Position numbers and translations under genes: made by a program. A stretch of DNA of 64,000 bases from Cupriavidus sp. P-10 (lineage in GTDB: Bacteria; Pseudomonadota; Gammaproteobacteria; Burkholderiales; Burkholderiaceae), in contig NZ_AP025170.1 in assembly GCF_003402535.2 (NCBI RefSeq), forward strand, positions 3,100,001-3,164,000. Reading direction: 5' to 3'. Under the pieces are notes generated by a model. That model was not told the DNA's origin and did not search any database. It was given only the letters and a program-made list of their open reading frames with translations. Positions 17,096-25,371 of the stretch are shown here, piece by piece (position 1 is the first letter of the stretch; every line of letters starts with the position of its first letter).

Positions 17096-17154
17096 CGGGT
17101 GCTTCCTGGGAAATTCGATAATTCAGCGTACGTGGGCGCGACGGCTCTGCGCCA

Positions 17155-18123
17155 TCAGCTCTCGGCCTTCACGCCGGCGTCCTTCACGACCTTGGCCCAC
17201 TTGGTGGACTCGGACGCGATGAAGGCGCCGAACTGCTGGTTCGTGCCGCCGGAATCCTCGGCGCCAAAGCTCTTGAGCCGCTCGGCCACGTCGGGCATCG
17301 CCAGCACGCGGTTGACGTCCGCGTTCATGCGCTGCACCAGCGCCGGCGGCATGCCCTTGGGCCCCACCAGGCCGTACCACGACGCGGCGTCCAGGCCGGG
17401 GAAGCCCGACTCCGCCAGCGTCGGCACATTGGGATGGCTGGCCGCGCGCTTGAGCCGCGTCTGCGCGATCGCGATCACCTTGCCCTGCTGGATAAAGGGC
17501 GTGGCGGCCGTCATGGTGTCGAACGCATAGTCGATCTGGCCGCCGATCAGGTCCGCCACCAGCGGACCCGAGCCCTTGTACGGGACGTGCACCACATCGA
17601 TCTTGGCCTGCATCCGGAACATCTCCAGCGCCAGGTGCTGCGCCGAGCCGATGCCGGACGAACCGAAGGAAATCTTCCCGGGCTTCTGCCGGCACAGGGC
17701 CACGATGTCCGAAACGGTCCGCACCTTCTGTTCCGGACGGCAGGTGAGCATATTGGGCGTGACGCCCACCATCGAAATCGGGGTGAAATCTGTGCGCGGG
17801 TCGTACTTGACGTCCAGCAGCGCCGGGGCGATCGCATGGCTGTTGACGTGCGCCATCAGCAATGTGGTGCCGTCAGCCGGCTGCTTGGCCACATACGCGG
17901 CGGCGATCGCGCCGGTCGCGCCGGGCTTGTTTTCCACCAGCACGCTGGTATTCCACATGACCCCGAGCTTCTGCCCGATCACGCGCGCCAGCACGTCAGT
18001 GCCGCCACCGGGGGCAAAACCCACCACGATGCGCACCGGCCCATGCACGTCAGCGGCGGCGCGCGCCAGGCCGGGCATCGCCAGTCCGGCCGCTGCGGCC
18101 AGGATGAATTGTCTGCGCTGCAT
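17155..18123 (-). CDS. Bug-family tripartite tricarboxylate receptor
   Basis: Periplasmic receptor of 322 residues with a signal peptide (MQRRQFILAAAAGLAMPGLA) that has a Tat-like RRQF start. Family landmarks are GPVRIVVGFAPGGGTDVLAR, VLVENKPGATG and FPGLDAASWYGLVGP. It sits between a LysR gene and the CoA-transferase on the same strand. The arrangement indicates one regulated uptake and activation unit for an unknown carboxylate. Confidence 0.9.
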   Translation of the reverse strand: MQRRQFILAAAAGLAMPGLARAAADVHGPVRIVVGFAPGGGTDVLARVIGQKLGVMWNTSVLVENKPGATGAIAAAYVAKQPADGTTLLMAHVNSHAIAPALLDVKYDPRTDFTPISMVGVTPNMLTCRPEQKVRTVSDIVALCRQKPGKISFGSSGIGSAQHLALEMFRMQAKIDVVHVPYKGSGPLVADLIGGQIDYAFDTMTAATPFIQQGKVIAIAQTRLKRAASHPNVPTLAESGFPGLDAASWYGLVGPKGMPPALVQRMNADVNRVLAMPDVAERLKSFGAEDSGGTNQQFGAFIASESTKWAKVVKDAGVKAES

Positions 18124-18189
18124 TGCGTGTCTCCGTAGTACTAATCGTTATGGAGCCATCATCCGCAATGCGCCCGCCGCGGGCTATCG

Positions 18190-19128
18190 CTATTTTTGGG
18201 ATTCTGGTTTCGCGTTTTGCGCAAGCACTTGCAGAACGCTGAGCGCGGCGGAGGAAAGTGCGCCATGGGGCCGGTGGCACAGGACGAATTGGCGTTGCGC
18301 CCAGTCTTCCGCAATCGGTAGCCGCACGAAGCGGCTGCCCCCTGCCACCTCGCGCGCAATCGCCTCCGGCATCACGCCGCCGCCCAGGTTCTGGGCCACC
18401 AGCGCGGCGATGCTGTCGAAGCCGCCGACGCGCATGCGCATATGCAGCACGCGGCCGGCTTCCTCGGCCAGACGTTCAAGGCCGATGGAAATGGCCGAAC
18501 TTTCGCCGAGGACGATCAGGTCGCAGTCGAGCACGTCTTCCGAGGTGACCTGCTTGCGTTTGGCCAGCGCATGGCCGCGCGCAACCACCAGCACCAGCTT
18601 GTCGGTCCGGTAGGGCTTGGTCGGCAGGTCGACTACGCCGAGGCTGCCTTCGTAGATGCCGATATCCACGGTGCCGCGGCGCAGCGATTGCTGGACTTCC
18701 AGGCTGTTCATTTCCTGCAGGTCGATGCGGACGCCGGGGCAGTCGGTGGCACAGCGTTGGATGTCGAAGGGGAGAAACTGGATGACGGCGGATTTGGGGG
18801 CGGCTACGCGGACTACGCCGAGATCGCCGCCGATGAAGGAGGCGGCGTCGTCCTGCATGCGCTGGACGGTGTGGGTGATGCCGCGGGCATGGGCTAACAG
18901 TGCGCGGCCGGCTTCGGTCAGGGCCATGCCGTGAGGGAGGCGTTCGAACAGGGAGACACCAAGTTGCGATTCCAGTTCGAGGATCCGGCGCGATGCCGCT
19001 GCCGCAGCCAGATGCAGGCGCTCCGCCCCTCGGGTAATGCTGCCCTGGTCAGCTACGGCGATGAAGAGTTGGATGGTGGTCAGGTCGAAGTGGAGGCGGG
19101 GTGTGCGCAAAGGGGCGGTGGACGTCAC
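18190..19128 (-). CDS. LysR-family transcriptional regulator
   Basis: Regulator of 312 residues. The N-terminal helix-turn-helix (about 15-75) reads LTTIQLFIAVADQGSITRGA and AAASRRILELESQLGVSLFE. The C-terminal substrate-binding domain runs from about residue 100. It is upstream of, and co-directional with, the Bug/CoA-transferase/crotonase genes, so it probably controls them from within the same set. This is a less common arrangement than the usual divergent LysR layout. A decayed copy of its central segment may exist near 28330. Confidence 0.92.
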   Translation of the reverse strand: MTSTAPLRTPRLHFDLTTIQLFIAVADQGSITRGAERLHLAAAAASRRILELESQLGVSLFERLPHGMALTEAGRALLAHARGITHTVQRMQDDAASFIGGDLGVVRVAAPKSAVIQFLPFDIQRCATDCPGVRIDLQEMNSLEVQQSLRRGTVDIGIYEGSLGVVDLPTKPYRTDKLVLVVARGHALAKRKQVTSEDVLDCDLIVLGESSAISIGLERLAEEAGRVLHMRMRVGGFDSIAALVAQNLGGGVMPEAIAREVAGGSRFVRLPIAEDWAQRQFVLCHRPHGALSSAALSVLQVLAQNAKPESQK

Positions 19129-19288
19129 GATGGTCGGCGCTCAGGTGAGCGCGTTGCGGGGGCGATGCCGATTCTCCGACTATCGAATGGCGCAGACAAT
19201 ATAAATCTCCCACGTAGCCTCGCAAGCGTCGATGGCAATCAGATCGATGCCCCGCCTGCCCTTACAGCCATAGGGGTCCTGCGGCGCG

Positions 19289-19714
19289 ATGAAAGCGGTT
19301 TGCGCAATCCTCGGCAGACACAGTCGCCTCGACCGCGGCGCCCAATTGCGACTTGCCGTTGCCACCATCTTCTGGAATTCGGCCATGACCAAGCTGGCAA
19401 ACTGGGAGACGGCTGTCGAACTCTTCCGGCAGGAATACCGGGTGCCACTGGTACCGCCGGAACTGGCCGCCTACCTGTCAGTGTCCATCGAACTGGTGGC
19501 GCCTGTCCTGCTGGTGCTGGGCCTGGCAACCCGGCCCGTGGCGCTGATACTGCTCGGCATGACGACGGTGATCGAGATATTCGTCTATCCGCAGGCATGG
19601 CCCACGCATCTCCAGTGGGCGGCAATGCTGCTGGTCCTGCTGGCGCGCAGCGCGGGCAGGTTCTCGATTGACTGGCTGATTCGGCGGCGTGTCATGGGCT
19701 TGTCGGATCGTTGA
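19289..19714 (+). CDS. DoxX-family membrane protein
   Basis: Small inner-membrane protein of 141 residues with about four hydrophobic helices. It carries the DoxX pattern LRLAVATIFWNSAMTKLANW, then VPLVPPELAAYLSVSIELVA and VYPQAWPTHLQW. Members are linked to redox or thiosulfate chemistry, but the family is broad. The first 15 or so residues are not typical and no strong ribosome site precedes 19289, so the start is uncertain. It stands alone between LysR and small genes. Confidence 0.8.
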   Translation: MKAVCAILGRHSRLDRGAQLRLAVATIFWNSAMTKLANWETAVELFRQEYRVPLVPPELAAYLSVSIELVAPVLLVLGLATRPVALILLGMTTVIEIFVYPQAWPTHLQWAAMLLVLLARSAGRFSIDWLIRRRVMGLSDR

Positions 19715-19768
19715 TCGGCGCGGGCCACACTCTCGGGCAACCCGGCTGCCTTTCGGCGGGGATACGCG

Positions 19769-19933
19769 ATGCGCGACGTCAGCCTCGAATCCGTCCTGAG
19801 CTGCCCGCAGTGCTCAAAAGTCTGTCAGATGCACATCCATCCCACGGTGCCTGATCTGTGCCGCCGCTGCTGCAGGACTTGCGGCCAGCCTGACTGGCGC
19901 ACCAACCCGGACAGGGCGCTTGATGCCGGGTGA
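19769..19933 (+). CDS. Small Cys-rich protein (54 residues), possible zinc ribbon
   Basis: An ATG at 19769 opens a 54-codon frame with seven cysteines: SCPQCSKVCQMHIH, then LCRRCCRTCGQ. The CxxC spacing suggests metal binding. GGCGGGGA upstream is a fair ribosome site. It lies just downstream of DoxX on the same strand. I do not recognise a family, and it may be a chance frame in GC-rich DNA. Confidence 0.35.
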   Translation: MRDVSLESVLSCPQCSKVCQMHIHPTVPDLCRRCCRTCGQPDWRTNPDRALDAG

Positions 19934-19990
19934 ACCGGCGCGGCCCAGTGCCACGCTCGCGCCGCGCCCGGACGTGCGGTACCAACGGCT

Positions 19991-20623
19991 TCAGAGCAGT
20001 TTGCATGCCTCGTCGAATTCCAGGCGGGGGCTGCGCGGAAACAGTTTGGCAGGGTCGCCATAACCCAGATTGCACAGAAAGTTCGATTTCACATGGCTGT
20101 CCGGGAAATATTCGAGCTGGAAGGCATTCTCCTTGGGGTCCGCGGGAAAGAATTCATGATCGACTTTGGTGCTGTCGAAGCCGGACATCGGCCCGCAGTC
20201 GAGCCCCAGCGAGCGGGCCGCAATCATAAAGTACGCGCCCTGCAGGGAACTGTTCCGCCTTGCGGTGGTGAGCGCGAGTTCCGGCGTGTCGGTGAACCAT
20301 GAGCGTGCGTCCGCATGCGGAAACAGCTTCGGCAGGAGTTCGTAGAACTTGATGTCATAGGCGATGATGGCGGTGACAGGCGCGGCCATGGTCTTTTCCA
20401 CATTGCCCGGCGCCAGCGCAGGCAGCAGGCGCTGCTTGGCCTCGGGGGTACGCAGGAACAGAATGCGTGCGGGACAGCAGTTGGCGCTGGTCGGCCCCCA
20501 TTTCATCAAGTCATAGAGCTGCCGCAGGGTCTCGTCGCTCACGGGCTTGTTCAGCCACGCGCTGTGCGTGCGAGCCTCCCGAAAGATCAGATCCATGCCT
20601 TCTTCACTCAAGCGCTTGTCCAC
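19991..20623 (-). CDS. rutE: RutE-like nitroreductase family protein (malonic semialdehyde reductase type)
   Basis: FMN-dependent nitroreductase-fold enzyme of 210 residues close to RutE, which reduces malonic semialdehyde to 3-hydroxypropionate in uracil breakdown. GTG at 20623 is chosen because AAGGAG lies 6 bases upstream; the frame extends further but without family similarity. Landmarks are [48 protein letters not shown] and [12 protein letters not shown]. Compared with E. coli RutE it has an extra dozen residues before the C-terminal [13 protein letters not shown]. No other rut genes are adjacent, so the physiological role may differ. Confidence 0.8.
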   Translation of the reverse strand: MDKRLSEEGMDLIFREARTHSAWLNKPVSDETLRQLYDLMKWGPTSANCCPARILFLRTPEAKQRLLPALAPGNVEKTMAAPVTAIIAYDIKFYELLPKLFPHADARSWFTDTPELALTTARRNSSLQGAYFMIAARSLGLDCGPMSGFDSTKVDHEFFPADPKENAFQLEYFPDSHVKSNFLCNLGYGDPAKLFPRSPRLEFDEACKLL

Positions 20624-20951
20624 GGTTGTCTCCTTGAAGTGGGATGGAACCACGCGGCTGCCCGACCGGATCGCCGCTTCTGTCCAGCATAGGTAACGCC
20701 TCGCGCCGCTGCGATGTCGCGGCGCCGGATGCTGCATAGACCCGAAGGACTTGCGGTAAGCGCCGGCTGGCGCAGGGCTCCGGTGTCTGAGGCGCCACTC
20801 CCGGGCAAGACCCGCCGCGATCCGCTCCAGGTGGCGATTGCCGGCCCTGATACGCAGGGCGATACTGGCGAACAGTTGGCGTCCCTGTGCCACGACAGAT
20901 TGGGGGAGCAAATGGGCGAGAACGCAAAAGCACCAGCCGCCAGCCCCGCGC

Positions 20952-22082
20952 ATGCTGGGAGCGCCGTTCGCGGAACTACCGGGCCAGGTCGTGCTGGTAC
21001 TGCAAGGCGGTGGCGCACTCGGCGCCTACCAGGTGGGCGTCTATCAGGCCCTGCATGAGGCGGGTCTCGAGCCGGAATGGGTGATCGGCACCTCGATCGG
21101 GGCAATCAACGGGGCCATCATCGCCGGCAATCCGCCGGAGCAGCGGCTCTCCCGGCTCAAGCAATTCTGGGACGGCGTTGCCTATCGCGGCGCTGCCGAA
21201 GGGAGCGCCGGCTTTCGACAGATCGAGGACTGGCTGCGGGTGCTGTCGGTCACAACCCGGGGCATTCCCTCGTTCTTCACCCCAAGCCCCGATGCGTGGT
21301 GGCTCGGCGTACGCGCCACTGTCGGCCTCGGCAGGGCGGCGTTCTACTCGACTTCGCCACTGCGCGCAACCTTGGCGCGGCTGATCGACTTTGACTACCT
21401 GAATGCCAGGCAGACAAGGCTGACGGTCGGCACGGTCAGTGTCCGCAGCGGTCGCATGCGCTACTTCACCAACCGCGACACGCCGCTGAATATTGATCAC
21501 GTGATGGCTTCGGCGGCATTCCCTCCCGGCTTCCCTTCCGTACAGGTCGAGGGCGAACACTGGGACGGCGGCATCTATTCGAACACGCCGCTGGAAGCGA
21601 TTCTCGATGACCGCCCGCGCCACAGCTCGCTGATCTTCGCCGTGCAGCTTTGGCCCGCCAGCGGCCCGGAGCCCGACTCCATCTGGCAGGTGATGAGCCG
21701 GCTGCGGGATATCCAGTATTCCAGCCGGGCGGAATCCCACCTGGAGCGGCAGCGGCAGATCCACCGCCTGCGGCATGTGAGCCGCGAACTGGGCAAGCAC
21801 ATCCCCGAAAGCGAACGCATGCATGCCGACGTGCAGGAACTGCTCGGCTGGGGGTGTGGAACGACCATGCATGTGGTCGAGCTCGACGCGCCGCAACTTG
21901 ACGGCAATGACATGCACCGCGATATCGACTTCTCCACTTGCGGGATCGAGCGCCGCTGGATGGCCGGATACCAGGACACGCAACGCGCACTGGAGCGTGC
22001 CCCATGGCGCGAGCCGCTGGATCCGATCGAGGGGATTGCCGTGCATCGGGTCAGCACGGAGATGCCGGATGGGTGTGGTTGA
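20952..22082 (+). CDS. Patatin-like phospholipase with DUF3734 C-terminal domain
   Basis: Predicted lipid acyl hydrolase of about 376 residues. The patatin domain has the glycine-rich oxyanion loop [18 protein letters not shown], nucleophile motif GTSIG (Ser48) and the dyad Asp in WDGG. A C-terminal DUF3734 region follows ([19 protein letters not shown], then [13 protein letters not shown]). The start is uncertain. The best ribosome site (GGGGGAG) precedes an ATG at 20912 in another frame, whose first 20 codons look plausible as the true N-terminus, so a one-base indel near 20960-20990 is possible. Homologues in this lineage are linked to polyhydroxybutyrate or membrane lipid turnover, but that is not shown here. 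Confidence 0.85.
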   Translation: MLGAPFAELPGQVVLVLQGGGALGAYQVGVYQALHEAGLEPEWVIGTSIGAINGAIIAGNPPEQRLSRLKQFWDGVAYRGAAEGSAGFRQIEDWLRVLSVTTRGIPSFFTPSPDAWWLGVRATVGLGRAAFYSTSPLRATLARLIDFDYLNARQTRLTVGTVSVRSGRMRYFTNRDTPLNIDHVMASAAFPPGFPSVQVEGEHWDGGIYSNTPLEAILDDRPRHSSLIFAVQLWPASGPEPDSIWQVMSRLRDIQYSSRAESHLERQRQIHRLRHVSRELGKHIPESERMHADVQELLGWGCGTTMHVVELDAPQLDGNDMHRDIDFSTCGIERRWMAGYQDTQRALERAPWREPLDPIEGIAVHRVSTEMPDGCG

Positions 22083-22272
22083 ACAGCATCGCGCCGGCCA
22101 GCCCGCAGACGAACGCCGCGAACATCAGGACGTAGCCGAGCGTGGCAGCGCGGCTCGCTGCTGCCGCCGTCTGCGCCGACACGGCCGCAGTGTCCGCTGC
22201 GATCAGGCGCGCGGCTTCCTCCAGCAGGCGCGCTGGCTCCCGGTCGCCTGCGGCCGGATCGAAATCTGCCAC
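22051..22272 (-). CDS. Hypothetical small membrane protein
   Basis: GTG at 22272, with GAGG 8 bases upstream, gives 73 residues. A helical Ala/Glu-rich part (LLEEAARLIAADTAAVSAQ) is followed by one hydrophobic segment, [20 protein letters not shown], and a short tail. The 3' end overlaps the patatin gene by 32 bases in opposite direction. I recognise no family. A coding role is plausible because of the clear amphipathic and membrane pattern. Confidence 0.45.
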   Translation of the reverse strand: MADFDPAAGDREPARLLEEAARLIAADTAAVSAQTAAAASRAATLGYVLMFAAFVCGLAGAMLFNHTHPASPC

Positions 22273-22459
22273 CTTGAACGCCTCGAAACCGTTTGTACCG
22301 TTCTGTATCGCGCCGCGGCGATGACACTTGACCCGACAAACCGGGCAGGCAAGCTTTACAGGCGAGATACACCAGTTTCCTTTAATGCTTTCCAAGGCCA
22401 GGCGGCGAGTTGCAACTCCGCCGGACCTCAAACCTACTCATTGCTAAAGGAAATCGATC

Positions 22460-22780
22460 ATGACTACCAACATCACCAAGCGCTTTGTTCTCGCTATCGC
22501 CCTGGTTGCCGCTGCCGCCGGTGCACAAGCCGCAGGCCTGTCGCACATCGGCGCACGCGACCCGTTCACCGATGGCGCCCGTTCGGTCAGCGATGCACGT
22601 GACCCGTACACAGAAGGTGCCCGTTCGGTGCAGGAGCCGCGCAGCCCGTATGTCGACGGTGCGCGCAATGTGGATCCGTATTACGACGGCGCCCGCTTTG
22701 TGGCTGGCCTGGACCAGAAGTGGCCTTCGGACGCGCCTGCTCGCAACGTCGATCCCTATCTTGATGGCGCGCTGGTGTAA
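22460..22780 (+). CDS. Secreted protein of degenerate 14-residue repeats
   Basis: A 106-residue protein starting at 22460 (AAAGGA 8 bases upstream), with a signal peptide cleaved near AGAQA-AG (about residue 24). The mature part is almost wholly repeats of the pattern R-D/S-P-F/Y-x-D/E-G-A-R-S/N-V: ARDPFTDGARSVSD, ARDPYTEGARSVQE, SPYVDGARNV, DPYYDGARFV and a final DPYLDGALV. It has no cysteines and is rich in Asp, Arg and Tyr. I recall similar short repeat proteins in Burkholderiales but no known function. It stands alone and is followed by a good hairpin terminator. Confidence 0.8.
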   Translation: MTTNITKRFVLAIALVAAAAGAQAAGLSHIGARDPFTDGARSVSDARDPYTEGARSVQEPRSPYVDGARNVDPYYDGARFVAGLDQKWPSDAPARNVDPYLDGALV

Positions 22781-22806
22781 CGCGCTGCTCATCAGTCGGA
22801 TCACAA

Positions 22807-22839
22807 TGATGCCCGCCTCCAGCAGTACGGCGGGCATCA
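22807..22839 (+). terminator. Rho-independent-like terminator after the repeat protein gene
   Basis: TGATGCCCGCC, an 11-base loop, and GGCGGGCATCA, a perfect 11-bp stem, with TTTT a few bases on. It lies 27 bases after the repeat-protein stop codon. Confidence 0.7.
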
Positions 22840-22915
22840 AGGTTTTGCCGCAGGCGTGCCCCCGTCGCTACGCGCAGCACAACGTAACGCCTGCTGCGGA
22901 TCGACGGGTCTCGAA

Positions 22916-23884
22916 TCAACGCCCCTTGCTGGCCCCCCGCGATACCTCGTTCATCAAAAGCAACTCCATCCTCGCAGCATCAAAGCGCGCACACTCCGCC
23001 TTGAGCCACGTCGAGAATATGGCCGTGCGCCGATCCTCAGGATTACGAGAAAGCAGCATGTACCGCGCCGGCGCGCGTACGCGCTGGCCGAAGACATTCA
23101 CCAGCCGTCCGCTCCTGATCTCGTCATAGACCAGCGCCGTACGCCCCATTGCCACCCCCTGGTGGTTCAACGCCGCGCTGATGGCAAGGCTCGACAGATT
23201 GAACTGCGGCCCCTCCAGATGCGCAATCCATGCCGGGTGAAACGCTTCAAGCCATGTGCGCCATTCCACGAACTCGGCTGCGCCGACCCATGGTGATGCG
23301 TCATGCAGCAACACGACGCCGTCGAGCGAAGCGCCATCAGATAACCCAGGATGCCGGGCGAGGTACTCGGGCGTGGCTACAGGAATCAGGTACTCATCCA
23401 GCAAGACGTCAGCGTGCAACTGGCTGTAGCGGACCGGGTCGTAACGCACTGCCACGTCAATGTCTTCCGCGTCCATTGATTGCCTGTCCAGCGACTGGAA
23501 CTCGGCTTTCAGGCGCACGGACACATCCGGCTGCTCGCGGTGAAAGTCGGTCAGGCGCGGCATCAGCCATTGCAGCGCAAACGACGGCAGGCAATTGACC
23601 TGCAAAGGCGCGTTTGGCAGGCCGAGTCGCTGGATCGTCTGCTGGATCTCATGCAGCGCACGTGTCGTCGTCTCGAACAGCGCCTCGCCCTTTGGCGTCA
23701 GTTTCAGGTTGCGCGGCTGGCGCACGAAAAGAACGTAGCCGAGACGGTCTTCCAGATGGCGGATCTGCTGGCTCACCGCGCTTTGGGTGAGGCTCAGCGA
23801 TTCGGCGGCCTTGGTGAAGCTCAGCAGGCGCCCCGCGGCTTCGAAACACCGCAGCGCCCCGAGAACAGAGGAATCGAGCTGCAT
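22916..23884 (-). CDS. LysR-family regulator (GcvA-like), divergent from dsdA
   Basis: Regulator of 322 residues. The N-terminal helix-turn-helix (about 7-65) reads LRCFEAAGRLLSFTKAAESL and SQQIRHLEDRLGYVLFVRQP. The effector domain has the GcvA-group pattern CLPSFALQWLMPRL and LLHDASPWVG. It diverges from the D-serine dehydratase gene over about 105 bp with a perfect T-N11-A palindrome, so it most likely activates dsdA and the two following genes in response to a D-amino acid or related ligand, as DsdC does in E. coli. It is not an obvious DsdC orthologue. Confidence 0.92.
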   Translation of the reverse strand: MQLDSSVLGALRCFEAAGRLLSFTKAAESLSLTQSAVSQQIRHLEDRLGYVLFVRQPRNLKLTPKGEALFETTTRALHEIQQTIQRLGLPNAPLQVNCLPSFALQWLMPRLTDFHREQPDVSVRLKAEFQSLDRQSMDAEDIDVAVRYDPVRYSQLHADVLLDEYLIPVATPEYLARHPGLSDGASLDGVVLLHDASPWVGAAEFVEWRTWLEAFHPAWIAHLEGPQFNLSSLAISAALNHQGVAMGRTALVYDEIRSGRLVNVFGQRVRAPARYMLLSRNPEDRRTAIFSTWLKAECARFDAARMELLLMNEVSRGASKGR

Positions 23885-23888
23885 ACGT

Positions 23889-23903
23889 ATTAGCCTGACT
23901 AAT
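23889..23903. promoter_or_regulatory. LysR-type binding site (T-N11-A) in the dsdA divergent promoter
   Basis: ATTAG-CCTGA-CTAAT, a perfect palindrome and a classical LysR box, 5 bp upstream of the lysR start and 86 bp upstream of dsdA. Confidence 0.65.
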
Positions 23904-23989
23904 GCATGCGTTAGAAACGATCGCTATTTTTGCACGACTGCCGCGGCTACGATCACTGTCCATAGAGAAACTCCTTGGAGAAGGACGTG

Positions 23990-25330
23990 ATGGCCTCCAC
24001 GCCGTTCAACTGCGATCTATTAGCAAGACTTCAATCGAGACAGGCGCTGCTTTGGCTGAATCCGGGGTTGGGGCAACCCCTGCCGGCTTCCGCCCCATCG
24101 ACGGATCTCATTGCATCGGCCGAGGCGCGTCTTGCGCGCTGTGCGCCGCTCATGGCGACGCTGTTTCCAGAACTGGCGCCAGGTGATGGCCAGGTGGAAT
24201 CGCAACTGATGCCCGCCACCGCACTTCAAGACGCGATTGCCGGCAACGATGGCGCAGAGGGCGCATGGTTCATCAAGCGTGACGACGAGTTGCCGATTGC
24301 CGGCTCCATCAAGGCGCGCGGCGGCTTCCATGAAGTGCTGGCAATAGCCGAATCAATCGCGATCGAACACGGCATCCTCGAACCCGACGGTGATCGCCGT
24401 GTGCTGGCGACGGGGGCGGCGCGCGCGCTGTTCTCGCAATACTCGGTGACGGTCGGCAGCACCGGCAACCTAGGCCTGAGCATCGGCGTGATGGCGGCTG
24501 CGCTCGGGTTCGATGCGGTTGTGCATATGTCCGCGGACGCCAAGGCGTGGAAGAAGGACCGCCTGCGCAAACGCGGCGTGCGCGTGGTGGAACATGAAGG
24601 CGACTACGCGCAAGCCGTGGCAGCGGGCCGAGAGCAGGCGCTGGCGGCGCCACGCTGCCATTTTGTGGATGACGAGCGCTCCGCCATGCTCTTCTTCGGA
24701 TATGCCGCCGCAGCACGCCACCTGGCGCGCCAACTTGCCGAAGCCGGCCGCCCCGTCGATGCCGCGCATCCGCTCTTCGTCTATCTGCCCTGCGGTGTCG
24801 GCGGCGCACCCGGTGGTATCACTTACGGGCTCAAGGCATTGTTCGGCGAACATGTGCACTGCTTCTTCGCCGAGCCCGTGGCCTCGCCGTGCGTACTGGT
24901 GCAGTTGGCCTCAGGTGCGCAAACACCCGTATCCGTCTACGACATCGGCCTGGATAACCGGACCGACGCCGATGGCCTCGCCGTCGGCCAGGCGTCCCAT
25001 CTGGTCAGCCCGTTGATGGCCTCCCAACTCGCCGGCGTGTTCACCGTCCCCGACGATCGACTCTACGTTCAGTTGCTCGCGCTCAAGACGTCGATGGGCG
25101 TGGAAGTCGAACCTTCAGCGGCGGCCGGCATCGGAGGCCCGGGCTGGCTGCGTGGCTCACCCGAAGGCCAAGCATATGTGCGGGATCACGGATTGGACAT
25201 GCGCGACGCCACGCATGTGATCTGGGCCACCGGTGGCTCGCTTGTCCCGCCCGAGGAGCTTCGCCGGTTCCAGGATTACGCCGCAGCGCTGGCCGGACAT
25301 GCTTCTGGCGCAATGCAACAGGCAGCCTGA
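23990..25330 (+). CDS. dsdA: D-serine dehydratase
   Basis: PLP enzyme of 446 residues that converts D-serine to pyruvate and ammonia. ATG at 23990 has AAGGA 4 bases upstream and is preferred to a TTG five codons earlier. The Schiff-base lysine is Lys108 in [15 protein letters not shown]. The phosphate-binding loop is [12 protein letters not shown]. Further DsdA landmarks are [22 protein letters not shown] and [12 protein letters not shown]. The length matches E. coli DsdA (about 440). It heads a plus-strand set with an MFS permease and an M81 metallopeptidase. Together with the divergent LysR gene this implies use or detoxification of D-serine or D-serine-containing compounds. Confidence 0.95.
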   Translation: MASTPFNCDLLARLQSRQALLWLNPGLGQPLPASAPSTDLIASAEARLARCAPLMATLFPELAPGDGQVESQLMPATALQDAIAGNDGAEGAWFIKRDDELPIAGSIKARGGFHEVLAIAESIAIEHGILEPDGDRRVLATGAARALFSQYSVTVGSTGNLGLSIGVMAAALGFDAVVHMSADAKAWKKDRLRKRGVRVVEHEGDYAQAVAAGREQALAAPRCHFVDDERSAMLFFGYAAAARHLARQLAEAGRPVDAAHPLFVYLPCGVGGAPGGITYGLKALFGEHVHCFFAEPVASPCVLVQLASGAQTPVSVYDIGLDNRTDADGLAVGQASHLVSPLMASQLAGVFTVPDDRLYVQLLALKTSMGVEVEPSAAAGIGGPGWLRGSPEGQAYVRDHGLDMRDATHVIWATGGSLVPPEELRRFQDYAAALAGHASGAMQQAA

Positions 25331-25371
25331 CCCTCTTGTCGTCGCCCCCAACAATAAAAGGAGACACTTCC

